64,000 bases of DNA from an uncultured Pseudomonadota bacterium (lineage in GTDB: Bacteria > Myxococcota_A > UBA796 > GCA-2862545), in contig CAIOSP010000181.1 of the NCBI GenBank assembly GCA_903861005.1, positions 22,960 through 86,959 on the forward strand, written 5' to 3'. Of the stretch, positions 43,923 to 52,650 are shown one piece after another. The notes below the pieces were generated by a model, which did not search any database, was not told the DNA's origin, and was given only the letters and a program-made list of their open reading frames with translations. A program made the translations under genes and the position numbers. The stretch's first letter is position 1. The number at the start of each line of letters is the position of its first letter.

Positions 43923-45080
43923 TTACCAGGCGAAGACGTCGTGCTGGACGGTCCACGCCTTGGTAGCGGCTGCGACCTTGGGCTTGGCCGCGTCGGCCTG
44001 CGTCTTCTGGAAGATCGCCAGACCTTCGGCGTTGAACGGCTCGACCGAGGTGGTGACGGTCAGGGTCTCGGTGCCCTTGCACTTGGCGGCGCCGTCAAAG
44101 GTCCAGGCGGTCGGCAGGCGCTCGGCGGCCTTGGCGGCGAGCTGGTCCGGCCACTGGGTGCCGGCCTCGGTGAATGAGCCGAGGTGTACGGCCAGACGCG
44201 CGTCGCCGTTCTTGCAGGTGATCTCTTCGACCGCCGCGACGCCGTACGTGTAGACGCCGTTGGTCAGGCGGTCGCGCCAGCGCTGCGCGGCGAGGGCGTC
44301 CGACGCGGCCTGATCGTCGAGCGAGACGAGCAGCCCGCGCGCGCGCACCAGCGCCTGCGGCCCGAGCTTGGGCGACGCGGCGACGATGGCGGCCACGGCG
44401 GCCTTGGCGGTCTCGACGTTGGTGCCGGCGGCGCCGCCGATGTTGGACGCCTCGCCGAACGCGCCGAGCATCAGCGACGCCTCTTCGTCGTCGCGGGCGG
44501 TCGCAAGGTACTCGGTGAGCTTGGGCAGCGCCTCGGCGCCCAGGTTGCGCGCGTACACGTCGAGGATGGACGCGAACTGCGTGCGGTTGCGCGTGCCGCG
44601 GCCCACGGTGGGGGAGGAGAGCGCGTCGGTGAGGAGCGCGCGGACCTCGGGCGTGCGGCACTTGTCGATGCCGCGGTGCCAGCGCTGGTCGAAGAAGTCG
44701 TCGCCCAGGTCGGTGCGCAGCTTGGCGAAGAACACGCCGATGGCGGGCTCCTGGTCGCACATGCCGCCGAGCTTTGACGCCACGCGGCTGCGGCCTTCCG
44801 GCTCGAGCGTGCTGATCCAGGTGCGGACGGCGTCGGTGGCGCCCAGGTGGAGTGCTGCGGCTGCGGCGGGGGCGGCGTTGGTGTCGCTGCCGACGATGCG
44901 GCGCAGCGCGGAGCCTGCGTCCTTCAGGCCGCGTACCGGGTCGCAGGCGACCAGCGCAAGGTACGCGTCCGCGCTTGCGGCGGGGGCGGCCTGAAGCAGG
45001 GCCTTCTCAAGGACGGCGCCGTCACACGCCTGGGCGTGAGCGGCCGGGATCCACACGGACAGCAGGAAGGACGCGAGCAT
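43923..45080 (-). CDS. exported helical repeat protein, unknown
   Basis: 385 residues. A signal peptide (MLASFLLSVWIPAAHAQA) leads to an Ala-rich helical protein (DAYLALVACDPVRGLKDAGS, AALHLGATDAVRTWISTLEP, DEEASLMLGAFGEASNIGG), with HEAT-like spacing. The last 90 residues are beta-rich (TLTVTTSVEPFNAEGLAIFQ). Several Cys may pair. It may be a periplasmic scaffold; no family is recognised. Confidence 0.68.
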   Translation of the reverse strand: MLASFLLSVWIPAAHAQACDGAVLEKALLQAAPAASADAYLALVACDPVRGLKDAGSALRRIVGSDTNAAPAAAAALHLGATDAVRTWISTLEPEGRSRVASKLGGMCDQEPAIGVFFAKLRTDLGDDFFDQRWHRGIDKCRTPEVRALLTDALSSPTVGRGTRNRTQFASILDVYARNLGAEALPKLTEYLATARDDEEASLMLGAFGEASNIGGAAGTNVETAKAAVAAIVAASPKLGPQALVRARGLLVSLDDQAASDALAAQRWRDRLTNGVYTYGVAAVEEITCKNGDARLAVHLGSFTEAGTQWPDQLAAKAAERLPTAWTFDGAAKCKGTETLTVTTSVEPFNAEGLAIFQKTQADAAKPKVAAATKAWTVQHDVFAW

Positions 45081-45128
45081 GAGGACTCCAGGAGAGGACC
45101 TCTCCTATTACCCCGCCGCCGCGCGCTT

Positions 45129-45821
45129 TCATCCCCCGATGGTGACGACAAGCGGCTGCAGGTCGAGCACGCGCCCGACCAGCGTCTGCCCCGGCACCAC
45201 CGCGCCCACGCCCGCGGGCGTGCCGGTGAAGATCAGGTCGCCCGGACGCAGCGCGCCCCAGCGCGACAGGTGCATCACAATCTCGGCGACCGACCAGATC
45301 ATCTCGTCGAGGTCGCCCTTCTGGCGGGGCGTGCCGTCGACGTCGAGGGTGATCGACCCGGACGTGGGGTGACCCATGACGGCGGCGTCGCGGAGGGGGC
45401 CGACGACCGCGCTCGCGTCGAAGTCCTTCGACGAGGTCCAGGGACGACCCGCCTTCTTGGCCGCGTCCTGCACGTCGCGCCGGGTCATGTCGAGCCCGGC
45501 CGCGTAGCCATAGACCAGCTCCAGCGCGTGCTCCGCGGAGACGTTCGTGCCACCGGCGCCCAGCGCGACCACCAGCTCGATCTCGTGGTGCAGGTCCTGG
45601 GTCAGCGGCGGGTACGGCAGGACGACCGGGCCGTCGGCGGGCAGCAGCGCGTCGGGCGACTTGCCGAAGTGGAACGGCGGCTCGCGGCCGTCCGAGCCCA
45701 TCTCACGGGCGTGGGCCGCGTAGTTGCGGCCGATGCACAGGATGCGGCGGACGGCGAAGCGGTCTGTGCGGCCCTCGATGGCGAGCGAGGGCAGACGGGG
45801 CGGGGCGGGCGGCGCGCGCAT
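45129..45821 (-). CDS. fumarylacetoacetate-hydrolase-family enzyme
   Basis: 230 residues. ILCIGRNYAAHAREMG, FHFGKSPDALLP, LHHEIELVVALG, GYAAGLDMTRRDVQDAAKKA and FTGTPAGVGAVVPG are the FAH-fold signature, with E-x-E metal ligands (HHEIEL). The closest subfamilies cleave acylpyruvates or decarboxylate oxaloacetate. A specific substrate cannot be told. Confidence 0.9.
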   Translation of the reverse strand: MRAPPAPPRLPSLAIEGRTDRFAVRRILCIGRNYAAHAREMGSDGREPPFHFGKSPDALLPADGPVVLPYPPLTQDLHHEIELVVALGAGGTNVSAEHALELVYGYAAGLDMTRRDVQDAAKKAGRPWTSSKDFDASAVVGPLRDAAVMGHPTSGSITLDVDGTPRQKGDLDEMIWSVAEIVMHLSRWGALRPGDLIFTGTPAGVGAVVPGQTLVGRVLDLQPLVVTIGG

Positions 45822-45849
45822 GGCAACTCCAGGTGCGCGACCTACCCGC

Positions 45850-47655
45850 TCAGACCCGGCGACGTCGACGCAGCACGACCAACAACGGCGTCAGCCAGAG
45901 CGGCGACAGCGCGCCCCCGTCCGACGCGCAGCCGCAGCTACCGGCCGTGCCGCTCGTGCCTCCGCAGCCCGCGCAGCCGCCGGCGGCGCCCTCGTAGGGC
46001 ACCTTGCCGATGGCGGCGAACACGCCGAGCAGGTCGCCGTCCGGGCCGGCCTGCGACGCGAGCAGGTCGGTCAGGCCCAGGCCGGACAGCGCGGGCAGCG
46101 GGAAGGACAGCGAGCTGCCGAGGCTGCCGAGCAGCGGGCTGACGATCGTGCCGACCAGCCCGCCCAGGCCGTCGGTGATGGCCTGGTTGGCGTCCGGGCG
46201 CATGTCGTTGAACACCATCTGGAAGGTGAACGCGTCGGTCGGCACGTCGAGCAGCACGGACAGGTTGCCGGTGGTGCCGTCGAACGCGAGGTCGGCGCCC
46301 ACGTCGGCGCCCACGCCCAGGCCGGCCATGCGTGCGTAGCGTCCGTCCAGCTCGGCGTAGATGTCCAGGCCCAGCTCTCGGACCTTGATGTTGATCGGGT
46401 TGTTCCCGCCGAACGTCGCGACCGGCGGACGACGCGGCGCGGTGACGATCTGGATGGGCTGCGCGGTGGGGAACAGGTCGTCGTAGGCGCCGCCGGACAG
46501 CAGGCCGAGCAGGCTGGTGTCGAGCGGGATGGGCAGATCGATCGGCAGGCCGCCCGCGGACGACACGTTCAGGCAGAGCAGGCCCTCGTACCAGGCGGCG
46601 AACAGGCCCTCGTTGACGAAGTCGTCGTCGACGTAGACGGCCACGTGGGGCGTGACGCCCTGGGGCGCCTCGCCGATGCCGGGCAGGTTGCCTCCGGTCG
46701 CCTTGGAGCCGGTGATGCCGTACTTCGACACGCACGGGTCGGGCGTGCCGGACCCGGCGATGGAGCCCGCGAGCGTGGCGCGCAGGCCGTCGTCGGTGAT
46801 GTTGAGGTCGCTGGCCTGGATCGACACCTCCAGCTTCTTGCCCAGCACGTCGAGGGTCTGCTGCACGTTGAGCGAGTTGAACACGGCCTGGAGCTGCTGC
46901 TGCAGATTGCCCAGCACGCCCTGCAGCGCGTCGTTGATGATCGGCGTGATCAGCCCGTTGAGCGTGTCGTAGATGTCGAAGCCGAACACGCCGCCGAGGA
47001 AGCCGTTCACCGCGTCGACGAAGTCCAGGATGTCCTGGAGGATGCAGTTGCGGATCTGCAGGCCGTGCAGGTCCAGGTCGATCTGCAGCGGGGCCACGTC
47101 GACGAGCACCTTGGGCGGCTGACCCGCGGCCTGTGGCGTGACCGTCAGGGTGATGGTGGTGTGTGCGGTGATCGGCGTGGGGTCCAGCCACATGTCGCAC
47201 TGTTCGTTGATGTCGATGACCGTGAACTGGATGCCGAAGAAGTTCACGTCGGCGGCCTGCGCCAGGAAGTCGAGGTTGCCCGGCGTGGCGGCGTCGTTCA
47301 CGTTCAGCGTGACGACGGCGTCGAACACGAGCTGATCGGTGTGCGGGACGATCGACAGGTCGGTCAGCTCTACGCCGACGTCAAACCCGTTGAGGTCGTA
47401 TCCGTAGCGCCACGGCGTCCAGCAGATGTCGTCGAAGATCAGGTTGATGCACTGCTGGTTGGCTTGATCGCCGGCGGCGATGCGCGGGAGCGTGATGTCC
47501 TGCGGGATCAGCCCCTCGGCCAGCAGCTTGAGCTGATCAAAGCCCTCGGGCGTGACGTCGACCATCACGGCGGGGTCGATGCGCTCGCCGGGCGCGCGCT
47601 CGGAGGCGTTGGCGGCGAAAGGCATCATCAGCAGGAACAGGGCGAGGCGAACCAT
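45850..47655 (-). CDS. exported protein with MYXO-CTERM-like C-terminus
   Basis: 601 residues. The signal peptide is MVRLALFLLMMPFAANA. A long beta-rich mature part carries no known domain that I can name. The C-terminus has a Cys/Gly-rich stretch (GCAGCGGTSGTAGSCGC), a hydrophobic segment (LSPLWLTPLLVVL) and a final RRRRRV, as in MYXO-CTERM proteins that are processed and displayed at the surface in myxobacteria. This is the strongest lineage hint in the window. The start is ATG at 47655. Confidence 0.8.
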   Translation of the reverse strand: MVRLALFLLMMPFAANASERAPGERIDPAVMVDVTPEGFDQLKLLAEGLIPQDITLPRIAAGDQANQQCINLIFDDICWTPWRYGYDLNGFDVGVELTDLSIVPHTDQLVFDAVVTLNVNDAATPGNLDFLAQAADVNFFGIQFTVIDINEQCDMWLDPTPITAHTTITLTVTPQAAGQPPKVLVDVAPLQIDLDLHGLQIRNCILQDILDFVDAVNGFLGGVFGFDIYDTLNGLITPIINDALQGVLGNLQQQLQAVFNSLNVQQTLDVLGKKLEVSIQASDLNITDDGLRATLAGSIAGSGTPDPCVSKYGITGSKATGGNLPGIGEAPQGVTPHVAVYVDDDFVNEGLFAAWYEGLLCLNVSSAGGLPIDLPIPLDTSLLGLLSGGAYDDLFPTAQPIQIVTAPRRPPVATFGGNNPINIKVRELGLDIYAELDGRYARMAGLGVGADVGADLAFDGTTGNLSVLLDVPTDAFTFQMVFNDMRPDANQAITDGLGGLVGTIVSPLLGSLGSSLSFPLPALSGLGLTDLLASQAGPDGDLLGVFAAIGKVPYEGAAGGCAGCGGTSGTAGSCGCASDGGALSPLWLTPLLVVLRRRRRV

Positions 47656-47794
47656 GGGCAGCTCCGATCCCGGCGAGCATAGCCCAGGTGTTCAGAATCC
47701 CCTCGCGGGAATTCCCCGACATCCCGTCAGACGGCGCGCGTCCCGGGCGCGTCGCGACCCCACGCGGGGGTTGCGGCGCGCGCGCGGGCCAACC

Positions 47795-48412
47795 TCACCG
47801 CCCGGACGTGCTGGCCAGCATCCGCGGGCTCGGGGCGTTGATCGCCTCCTCGAACCGCTGGCGCTGCTCGGCGTCCAGCTCGGGGTCGACCACGTCGACG
47901 AAGCAGCGGATGGCGTTGGGCCCTTCGCTGGCGACGCCGCGCGCGACCACCTGAGCGTGACGTGCGCAGCCCATGGCCAGCAGCGGCACGTTCATCTGGA
48001 ACTCGGTGAGGCCGTAGCCGTCCGACTGGCCGAGCAGCATCTCGATGTGCTCGGTCGCGTAGGCGGCCGTCCACGGTGAGATGTTCTGGTCGCCCTGCAC
48101 GTCGGCGATCCAGAGTTGGACCTGCGTGCGGGGGACGCTGCCGACCACCCGCAGGCAGATCTTTTCGCCCTGGGGGAGCAGGCCGATCGCCATGGTGACG
48201 GGAACGGTGGGCAGGGCGTCGTACGAATCCATGGGGTTCGGCGACGAGGAAGGCGCGTTCTTGGTGAACGGCGGCGTCGAGAACGGGTTGGTCAAGGCAG
48301 GCTCCGTGGCTGTGTACAGATTCGCGCTTTCAGAGCCTGCGTTGGAGATCGAATCGTCCCTGGATCGCGTACGGGGATCCACGCACCGCGGATTGTTGCA
48401 GGCGCGGATCAC
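47795..48412 (-). CDS. unknown protein coupled to SRAP gene
   Basis: 205 residues if it starts at GTG 48412, which overlaps the SRAP stop by 4 bp (GTGA), the pattern seen throughout this window. A shorter form from ATG 48232 gives 145 residues. The N-terminal 60 residues are Pro/Ser/Thr-rich with a CNNPRC motif. The C-terminal part (TVPVTMAIGLLPQGEKICLR, LTEFQMNVPLLAMGCARHAQ) looks beta-rich and folded. No family is recognised. Confidence 0.55.
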   Translation of the reverse strand: MIRACNNPRCVDPRTRSRDDSISNAGSESANLYTATEPALTNPFSTPPFTKNAPSSSPNPMDSYDALPTVPVTMAIGLLPQGEKICLRVVGSVPRTQVQLWIADVQGDQNISPWTAAYATEHIEMLLGQSDGYGLTEFQMNVPLLAMGCARHAQVVARGVASEGPNAIRCFVDVVDPELDAEQRQRFEEAINAPSPRMLASTSGR

Positions 48413-49071
48413 GCGTTCGGGGCGAACCAGGACCCGCTGCTGTCACGCACCTGGTTCACCGCGGCGTCCACGCGCGTGATCGACAGGGGCACGGTGGAGG
48501 GGCTTAGGAGCGCGGCCACCTCGGTGACCGGCGTCTTCGGATCGAGCCACGCGGCCCAGTCCTCTGGGCGCAGGATCAGCGGCTGCCGATCGTGCACGGC
48601 GGTCATCGGCCCGATCGCGTCGGTGGTGACGATCGCGGTGGAGCGCAGCGTCTGGCCGCGGTGGGTGGCCGTCTCCCAGATCGCGGCCATGGCGAACAGG
48701 CCGCCGTCGGGCACGCCGATCGCGTGGGGCAGCTTGAGCTTGCCCGCGTTGGTCCACTCGTAGAAGCCCGACGCGGGGACCAGCGCGCGCCGCGCCTTGA
48801 ACGCGCCGCGGAACGACGGCTTCTCGGCGATCGACTCGGCGCGGGCGTTGACGAACACGGGGAGCTTGTCGTCGCGCCACCAGGGCGGCACCAAGCCCCA
48901 GCGCAGCGCGCGGAGCTCCCGACCGGCGGGCGTCTGCACCACCGTCAGCACGTCCTGGGTGGGCGCGATGTTCCAGCGCGGCGGCGAGACGTCGAGGCCC
49001 TCCTCCGCCGTCGCGCCGAGGAACTCGAGGATCTCGTCGACGCTAGGGCGGAGGTAGAAGCGGGCGCACAT
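48409..49071 (-). CDS. SRAP-domain protein, YedK/HMCES-like
   Basis: 220 residues. Catalytic Cys2 (MCARF) follows the start Met and would react with abasic sites in ssDNA. SRAP hallmarks are PRWNIAPTQDVLTVV, LRWGLVPPWW, NARAESIAEKPSF, VPASGFYEW and a C-terminal AVHDRQPLIL; the His after V is the conserved one. HMCES/YedK proteins crosslink to abasic sites and shield them. Confidence 0.93.
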   Translation of the reverse strand: MCARFYLRPSVDEILEFLGATAEEGLDVSPPRWNIAPTQDVLTVVQTPAGRELRALRWGLVPPWWRDDKLPVFVNARAESIAEKPSFRGAFKARRALVPASGFYEWTNAGKLKLPHAIGVPDGGLFAMAAIWETATHRGQTLRSTAIVTTDAIGPMTAVHDRQPLILRPEDWAAWLDPKTPVTEVAALLSPSTVPLSITRVDAAVNQVRDSSGSWFAPNA

Positions 49072-49077
49072 CGGGGC

Positions 49078-52000
49078 CTAGGGCGTGACGCAGGCGGCCT
49101 GCACGGGGACGTGCAGACCCCAGCCCGCGGCGCAGGTCTCGTTGCACAGCTTGATCATGGTGTCGTCGCACTGCTCGCCGAGGCCGGGGAAGGCGGGCTC
49201 GCCGTTGAGCGTGAAGTTGGCGAGGGCTTCCGCTGAGCAGTCGCAGCCCGGCTCGTGGGTCACGGTCCGACCGCCGGTCACCAAGAATCGCGAGGTCAGG
49301 TTCGCCGCGTACGCGTCCGCGTCAAACACGCGGAAGGACTGCGCGTTGTAGATGCCGTGCTGACCTTTGGGGCGCAGCAGCGGCATGGAGAACGCGTCGA
49401 CGAAGCCGTTGCCGCGGTCGTGCGTGGCGCGCAGCTCGTCGCCGGGCGCCGGGTGCGGCACCGGGAAGAAGAGCTCCTGGCCGATTAGCTCGTCGGGGCA
49501 GCCCGACTCGCCCGACGTCGCGCTCCAGTCGGAGGGACCGCAGGAGAACTCGGCCGTGCCGTCCGAGTAATTGTCCGGGTCGTACACGGTGTTGGGGTTG
49601 AACGACGTGTCCGCGTAGCGGTGCAGGCGGCCGTCGGCCTCCACCACGTAGCGGTCGACCAGCCACTCCTCCTTGCTCTCGCCGTAGCGCGGGTCGTCGA
49701 CCCACAGCTGACGCCAGCCAGACTCGGGGCCGTACAGGTCGGGCTCGCGCTTCCACGACCCGAACAGGCCGGCGGTCAGGCCGAGCGCGACGCCGGTGTT
49801 GGCGGGCACGGTCGAGTCACCGGCGGTGGGCATGTAGAGCGCGCGCGTGGGCTCGGCGCGGGCGAACGGGTCGTAGGACGACACGTCTGTCGGGTACATG
49901 AACACGTGCTGCGCCCACACGGCGGGGTCGGCGGACGCGATCGCGTGCTGCGCGAACCCGATCAGACGACGCATGTCGGGGTCGTTTCGGCGGTAGCCAA
50001 AGCCCTGCTGCAGCGCGATCAGCGGCTTGCCCGCGTCGATCTGCGCGCCCTGGTACGTGACTTGGTAGCCGAACGTGTCGATCTTCCCGATCAGGGTGTC
50101 GCCGCGCAGCACGCGCACCTCCAGCGCGTCGCCGATGTCGGTGGGATCGTCGACGGGGAACGGACCGGGTGCGTCGCCCCAGTCGAGCGCCTTGCGCTTC
50201 TCGATCGCGTCGAGGGCGTCCGAGGCGATGCCCAGGCGAGCCCAGCCGCGCGCGTTGAGCGTGGCGTGCGACTGCTCGCCGGTGGACTTGTTGGTGAGCA
50301 CGAGCACGTCTCCGGGCTGCACGCCCTCGATCGAGCCGATCTCGTTCTGGATCCGCTCGGCGACGTCCTCGTTGAGCATCGCCAAGCGCAGTGTGCCGCC
50401 CTTGAAAGCCACGCCGGGCTCGCCGCCGCCACGCCAGCAGTCGTCGCCGGTCGCGGCGTCCACCGCCAGCGCGTTGTCGTGGCCGTCGGTGGGCAGGCAG
50501 GCCGCGATGAGCTGGCCCATCATCGGCAGCACCACCGCCGCGGGCAGGCCGGGCTGGGTGGAGCGCACGGCGACGTCGGTCAGGCCCGCGCCGCTGGCGT
50601 TGGGGGACACCGCGTCGAACCCGGGCTCCGCGCCCGCGACCACGCTGCTGATCACGCCGCCCAGGCTGATGCCCCAGTGCGTGAGCGTGTTCTGCGATCC
50701 GCCGAAGTCCACCACGCCGTCGCCGTCCACGTCGCCGAGCAGGCGCCCGTCGTCGGCCTTGGTGGTGCCGTCCATGTGCCGGAGCATGCGCACGAACTGC
50801 ATGATCTCCAGGCTGGACTGGCGCACCATGTCGCGGGTGTGGAAGATGTCCGCGCTCCACTGGTCGGCGCCGGACTCGGGCAGCCCGTCGTTGTTCAGGT
50901 CGCGGTCGCGGCCGAGGACGAGCAGGGCCGCCACCTCGGGCGTGCCGTACTTGATGAACTTGGGCAGGAAGGTGCTGAACGCAGCGCCGGCGAGCGGGTC
51001 GACGACGGCGCGCTGAAAGCCGTGGCCGTACGAGTCGATCGCGCACGCCGCCATGCCCATCTGCGTGTGACGGCCCATGTGGTAGGCGAATTCCGCGCGG
51101 TACGACCCGTAGCCGTGCGCGAACACGGTGACGGGGAACGGCTTGCAGAACGGCGTGCCCTCGGGGTTGCCCGGCGAGCAGGTGACGGTGGGGTCCTCGA
51201 CCGGGAGCGCGCAGAAGAAGGTGGGGTCGGTGCCGCCGTACGTGGCCTCGCCCGTCACCATGTCCAGGTCGAAGACCTCGTTGTTGTCTGCCGGGTACTT
51301 GTCCGTGGCGCCGCCGTCCTTGTCGACGAGCAGGTTGGGGGCGTGGAAGGTGCCGCCAAACCACGCGCCGACCGAGGACAGGTCGGCCTCGACCGCGCAC
51401 ATGTTCGGGCCCCACTCGCCGTAGCCCTCATGCACGAACGTCGCGATGGCGGCGCTGGCGCAGGCGCCCGGCAGGTAGGTGTCGTTCTCCAGCGCGGGGT
51501 CGACCGTGGCGCCGAAGGCCTCGGCCAGCAGCTTGCGCGTCCACAGGTGCAAGCCCGACACCGGGAACTCGTCGGCGAGGCGCGCGAACACGCCGCTGCC
51601 GTACAGGCCCTCACGCAGCGCGAGCAGGTCCTTGGTCTGGGTGCCGGTGGTGAAGGTCCAAGCGAACGCGATGTCGCCCATGCCCAGGCCGTAGCGCCCG
51701 ATCAGCTCGCCCACGGGAGCCAGGTCGCTGGTCTGATCGCGGTGGTTCACGAACGGGAACGGCGACACGACCGCCTGGCCGTCCTCACCCTTCAGCCGCT
51801 TGCTCAGCACCACGGCGTAGGTGCACTGCTCCTCCAGCGGCCACAGCGGGCGCAGGCTGAGCGTGTTCGTCTGGCGCTCGTAGAAGGTGAGCAGGCTGTC
51901 GGCGACGCAGCGGTCGTGCTCGACCGTGTCCACCGCGAGGCCGTCGCACGCGTGCGGGTCGCGGAAGTTCGCGACGTCGAGCACGCCATCGTCGTCCACG

Positions 52001-52650
52001 TCCTCGCCGGCGTCGAGCGCTCCGTTGTCGTTGACGTCCTCGTTGGTCTCGCTGACCAGGAAGTTGTTGTCGGTGCAGTGGGCGTCGAACTCGAACAGCG
52101 AGTTTCCCCAGCTGTCCACGCGCTCGCCGCCGGGTGCGGCCTCGTCGGCGGACACCGACGCGTGGCTGTAGAGCGTGATCGGGAAGCGACCGCGGCCCAT
52201 GTCCACGGCGACCTCTTCGCCGTAGCGCTCACAGTCCTTGTCGACGTTGAGCAGGAAGACGGCGTCGTCGCGGAAGTCGTTGTTGTCGTTGTGCCGAGCC
52301 TGCAGGTCGACCAGATCGAGCGGCTTGTCGAACGCGACGGTGATCGGGCTGTACGTGCCGAAGCCGTCCATCTTGTCGAATTTGGCGCGCATCTCGCGCT
52401 GGATGTTCGTCGACGAGATCTGGCTGATGTTCAGCCGGCGGCCGGTGGGCGAGCCGGGATCGAGCCGGGTGGCGACGTTGTTCGGCAGCGGGATCTCAGG
52501 CAGCGGCACCGCGTCCACGTCGTAGCGGATGAGCGGGCCGCCGGTGTTCTCGGTGAGCGCGAGGCCTTCGCCGCGCGGGCCGTTGGCGCACGCGGCGAGC
52601 GTGGCGGTGAGCGAGAGGAGCAGGGTGGTGCGGGGGGTCATTCGGTTCAC
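49078..52650 (-). CDS. giant lipase-like lipoprotein
   Basis: 1190 residues from GTG at 52650, overlapping the preceding barrel stop by 4 bp (GTGA); ATG at 52641 is the alternative. The signal NRMTPRTTLLLSLTATLAACA is a lipoprotein type (LAAC). The N-terminal region (NVATRLDPGSPTGRRLNISQ, DGFGTYSPITVAFDKPLDLV) resembles the bacterial lipase N-domain. An alpha/beta-hydrolase module shows an oxyanion-like FAHGYGSYR and a nucleophile elbow HWGISLGGVISS. Acidic EF-hand-like DVNDNGALDAGEDVDDDGVL loops suggest calcium binding. It is probably surface-exposed and hydrolyses lipids or esters. Confidence 0.77.
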   Translation of the reverse strand: MNRMTPRTTLLLSLTATLAACANGPRGEGLALTENTGGPLIRYDVDAVPLPEIPLPNNVATRLDPGSPTGRRLNISQISSTNIQREMRAKFDKMDGFGTYSPITVAFDKPLDLVDLQARHNDNNDFRDDAVFLLNVDKDCERYGEEVAVDMGRGRFPITLYSHASVSADEAAPGGERVDSWGNSLFEFDAHCTDNNFLVSETNEDVNDNGALDAGEDVDDDGVLDVANFRDPHACDGLAVDTVEHDRCVADSLLTFYERQTNTLSLRPLWPLEEQCTYAVVLSKRLKGEDGQAVVSPFPFVNHRDQTSDLAPVGELIGRYGLGMGDIAFAWTFTTGTQTKDLLALREGLYGSGVFARLADEFPVSGLHLWTRKLLAEAFGATVDPALENDTYLPGACASAAIATFVHEGYGEWGPNMCAVEADLSSVGAWFGGTFHAPNLLVDKDGGATDKYPADNNEVFDLDMVTGEATYGGTDPTFFCALPVEDPTVTCSPGNPEGTPFCKPFPVTVFAHGYGSYRAEFAYHMGRHTQMGMAACAIDSYGHGFQRAVVDPLAGAAFSTFLPKFIKYGTPEVAALLVLGRDRDLNNDGLPESGADQWSADIFHTRDMVRQSSLEIMQFVRMLRHMDGTTKADDGRLLGDVDGDGVVDFGGSQNTLTHWGISLGGVISSVVAGAEPGFDAVSPNASGAGLTDVAVRSTQPGLPAAVVLPMMGQLIAACLPTDGHDNALAVDAATGDDCWRGGGEPGVAFKGGTLRLAMLNEDVAERIQNEIGSIEGVQPGDVLVLTNKSTGEQSHATLNARGWARLGIASDALDAIEKRKALDWGDAPGPFPVDDPTDIGDALEVRVLRGDTLIGKIDTFGYQVTYQGAQIDAGKPLIALQQGFGYRRNDPDMRRLIGFAQHAIASADPAVWAQHVFMYPTDVSSYDPFARAEPTRALYMPTAGDSTVPANTGVALGLTAGLFGSWKREPDLYGPESGWRQLWVDDPRYGESKEEWLVDRYVVEADGRLHRYADTSFNPNTVYDPDNYSDGTAEFSCGPSDWSATSGESGCPDELIGQELFFPVPHPAPGDELRATHDRGNGFVDAFSMPLLRPKGQHGIYNAQSFRVFDADAYAANLTSRFLVTGGRTVTHEPGCDCSAEALANFTLNGEPAFPGLGEQCDDTMIKLCNETCAAGWGLHVPVQAACVTP

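Noticed and set aside
45724..47682. 652-residue plus-strand frame
   Set aside because: Antisense to the MYXO-CTERM-like gene, with low-complexity composition.
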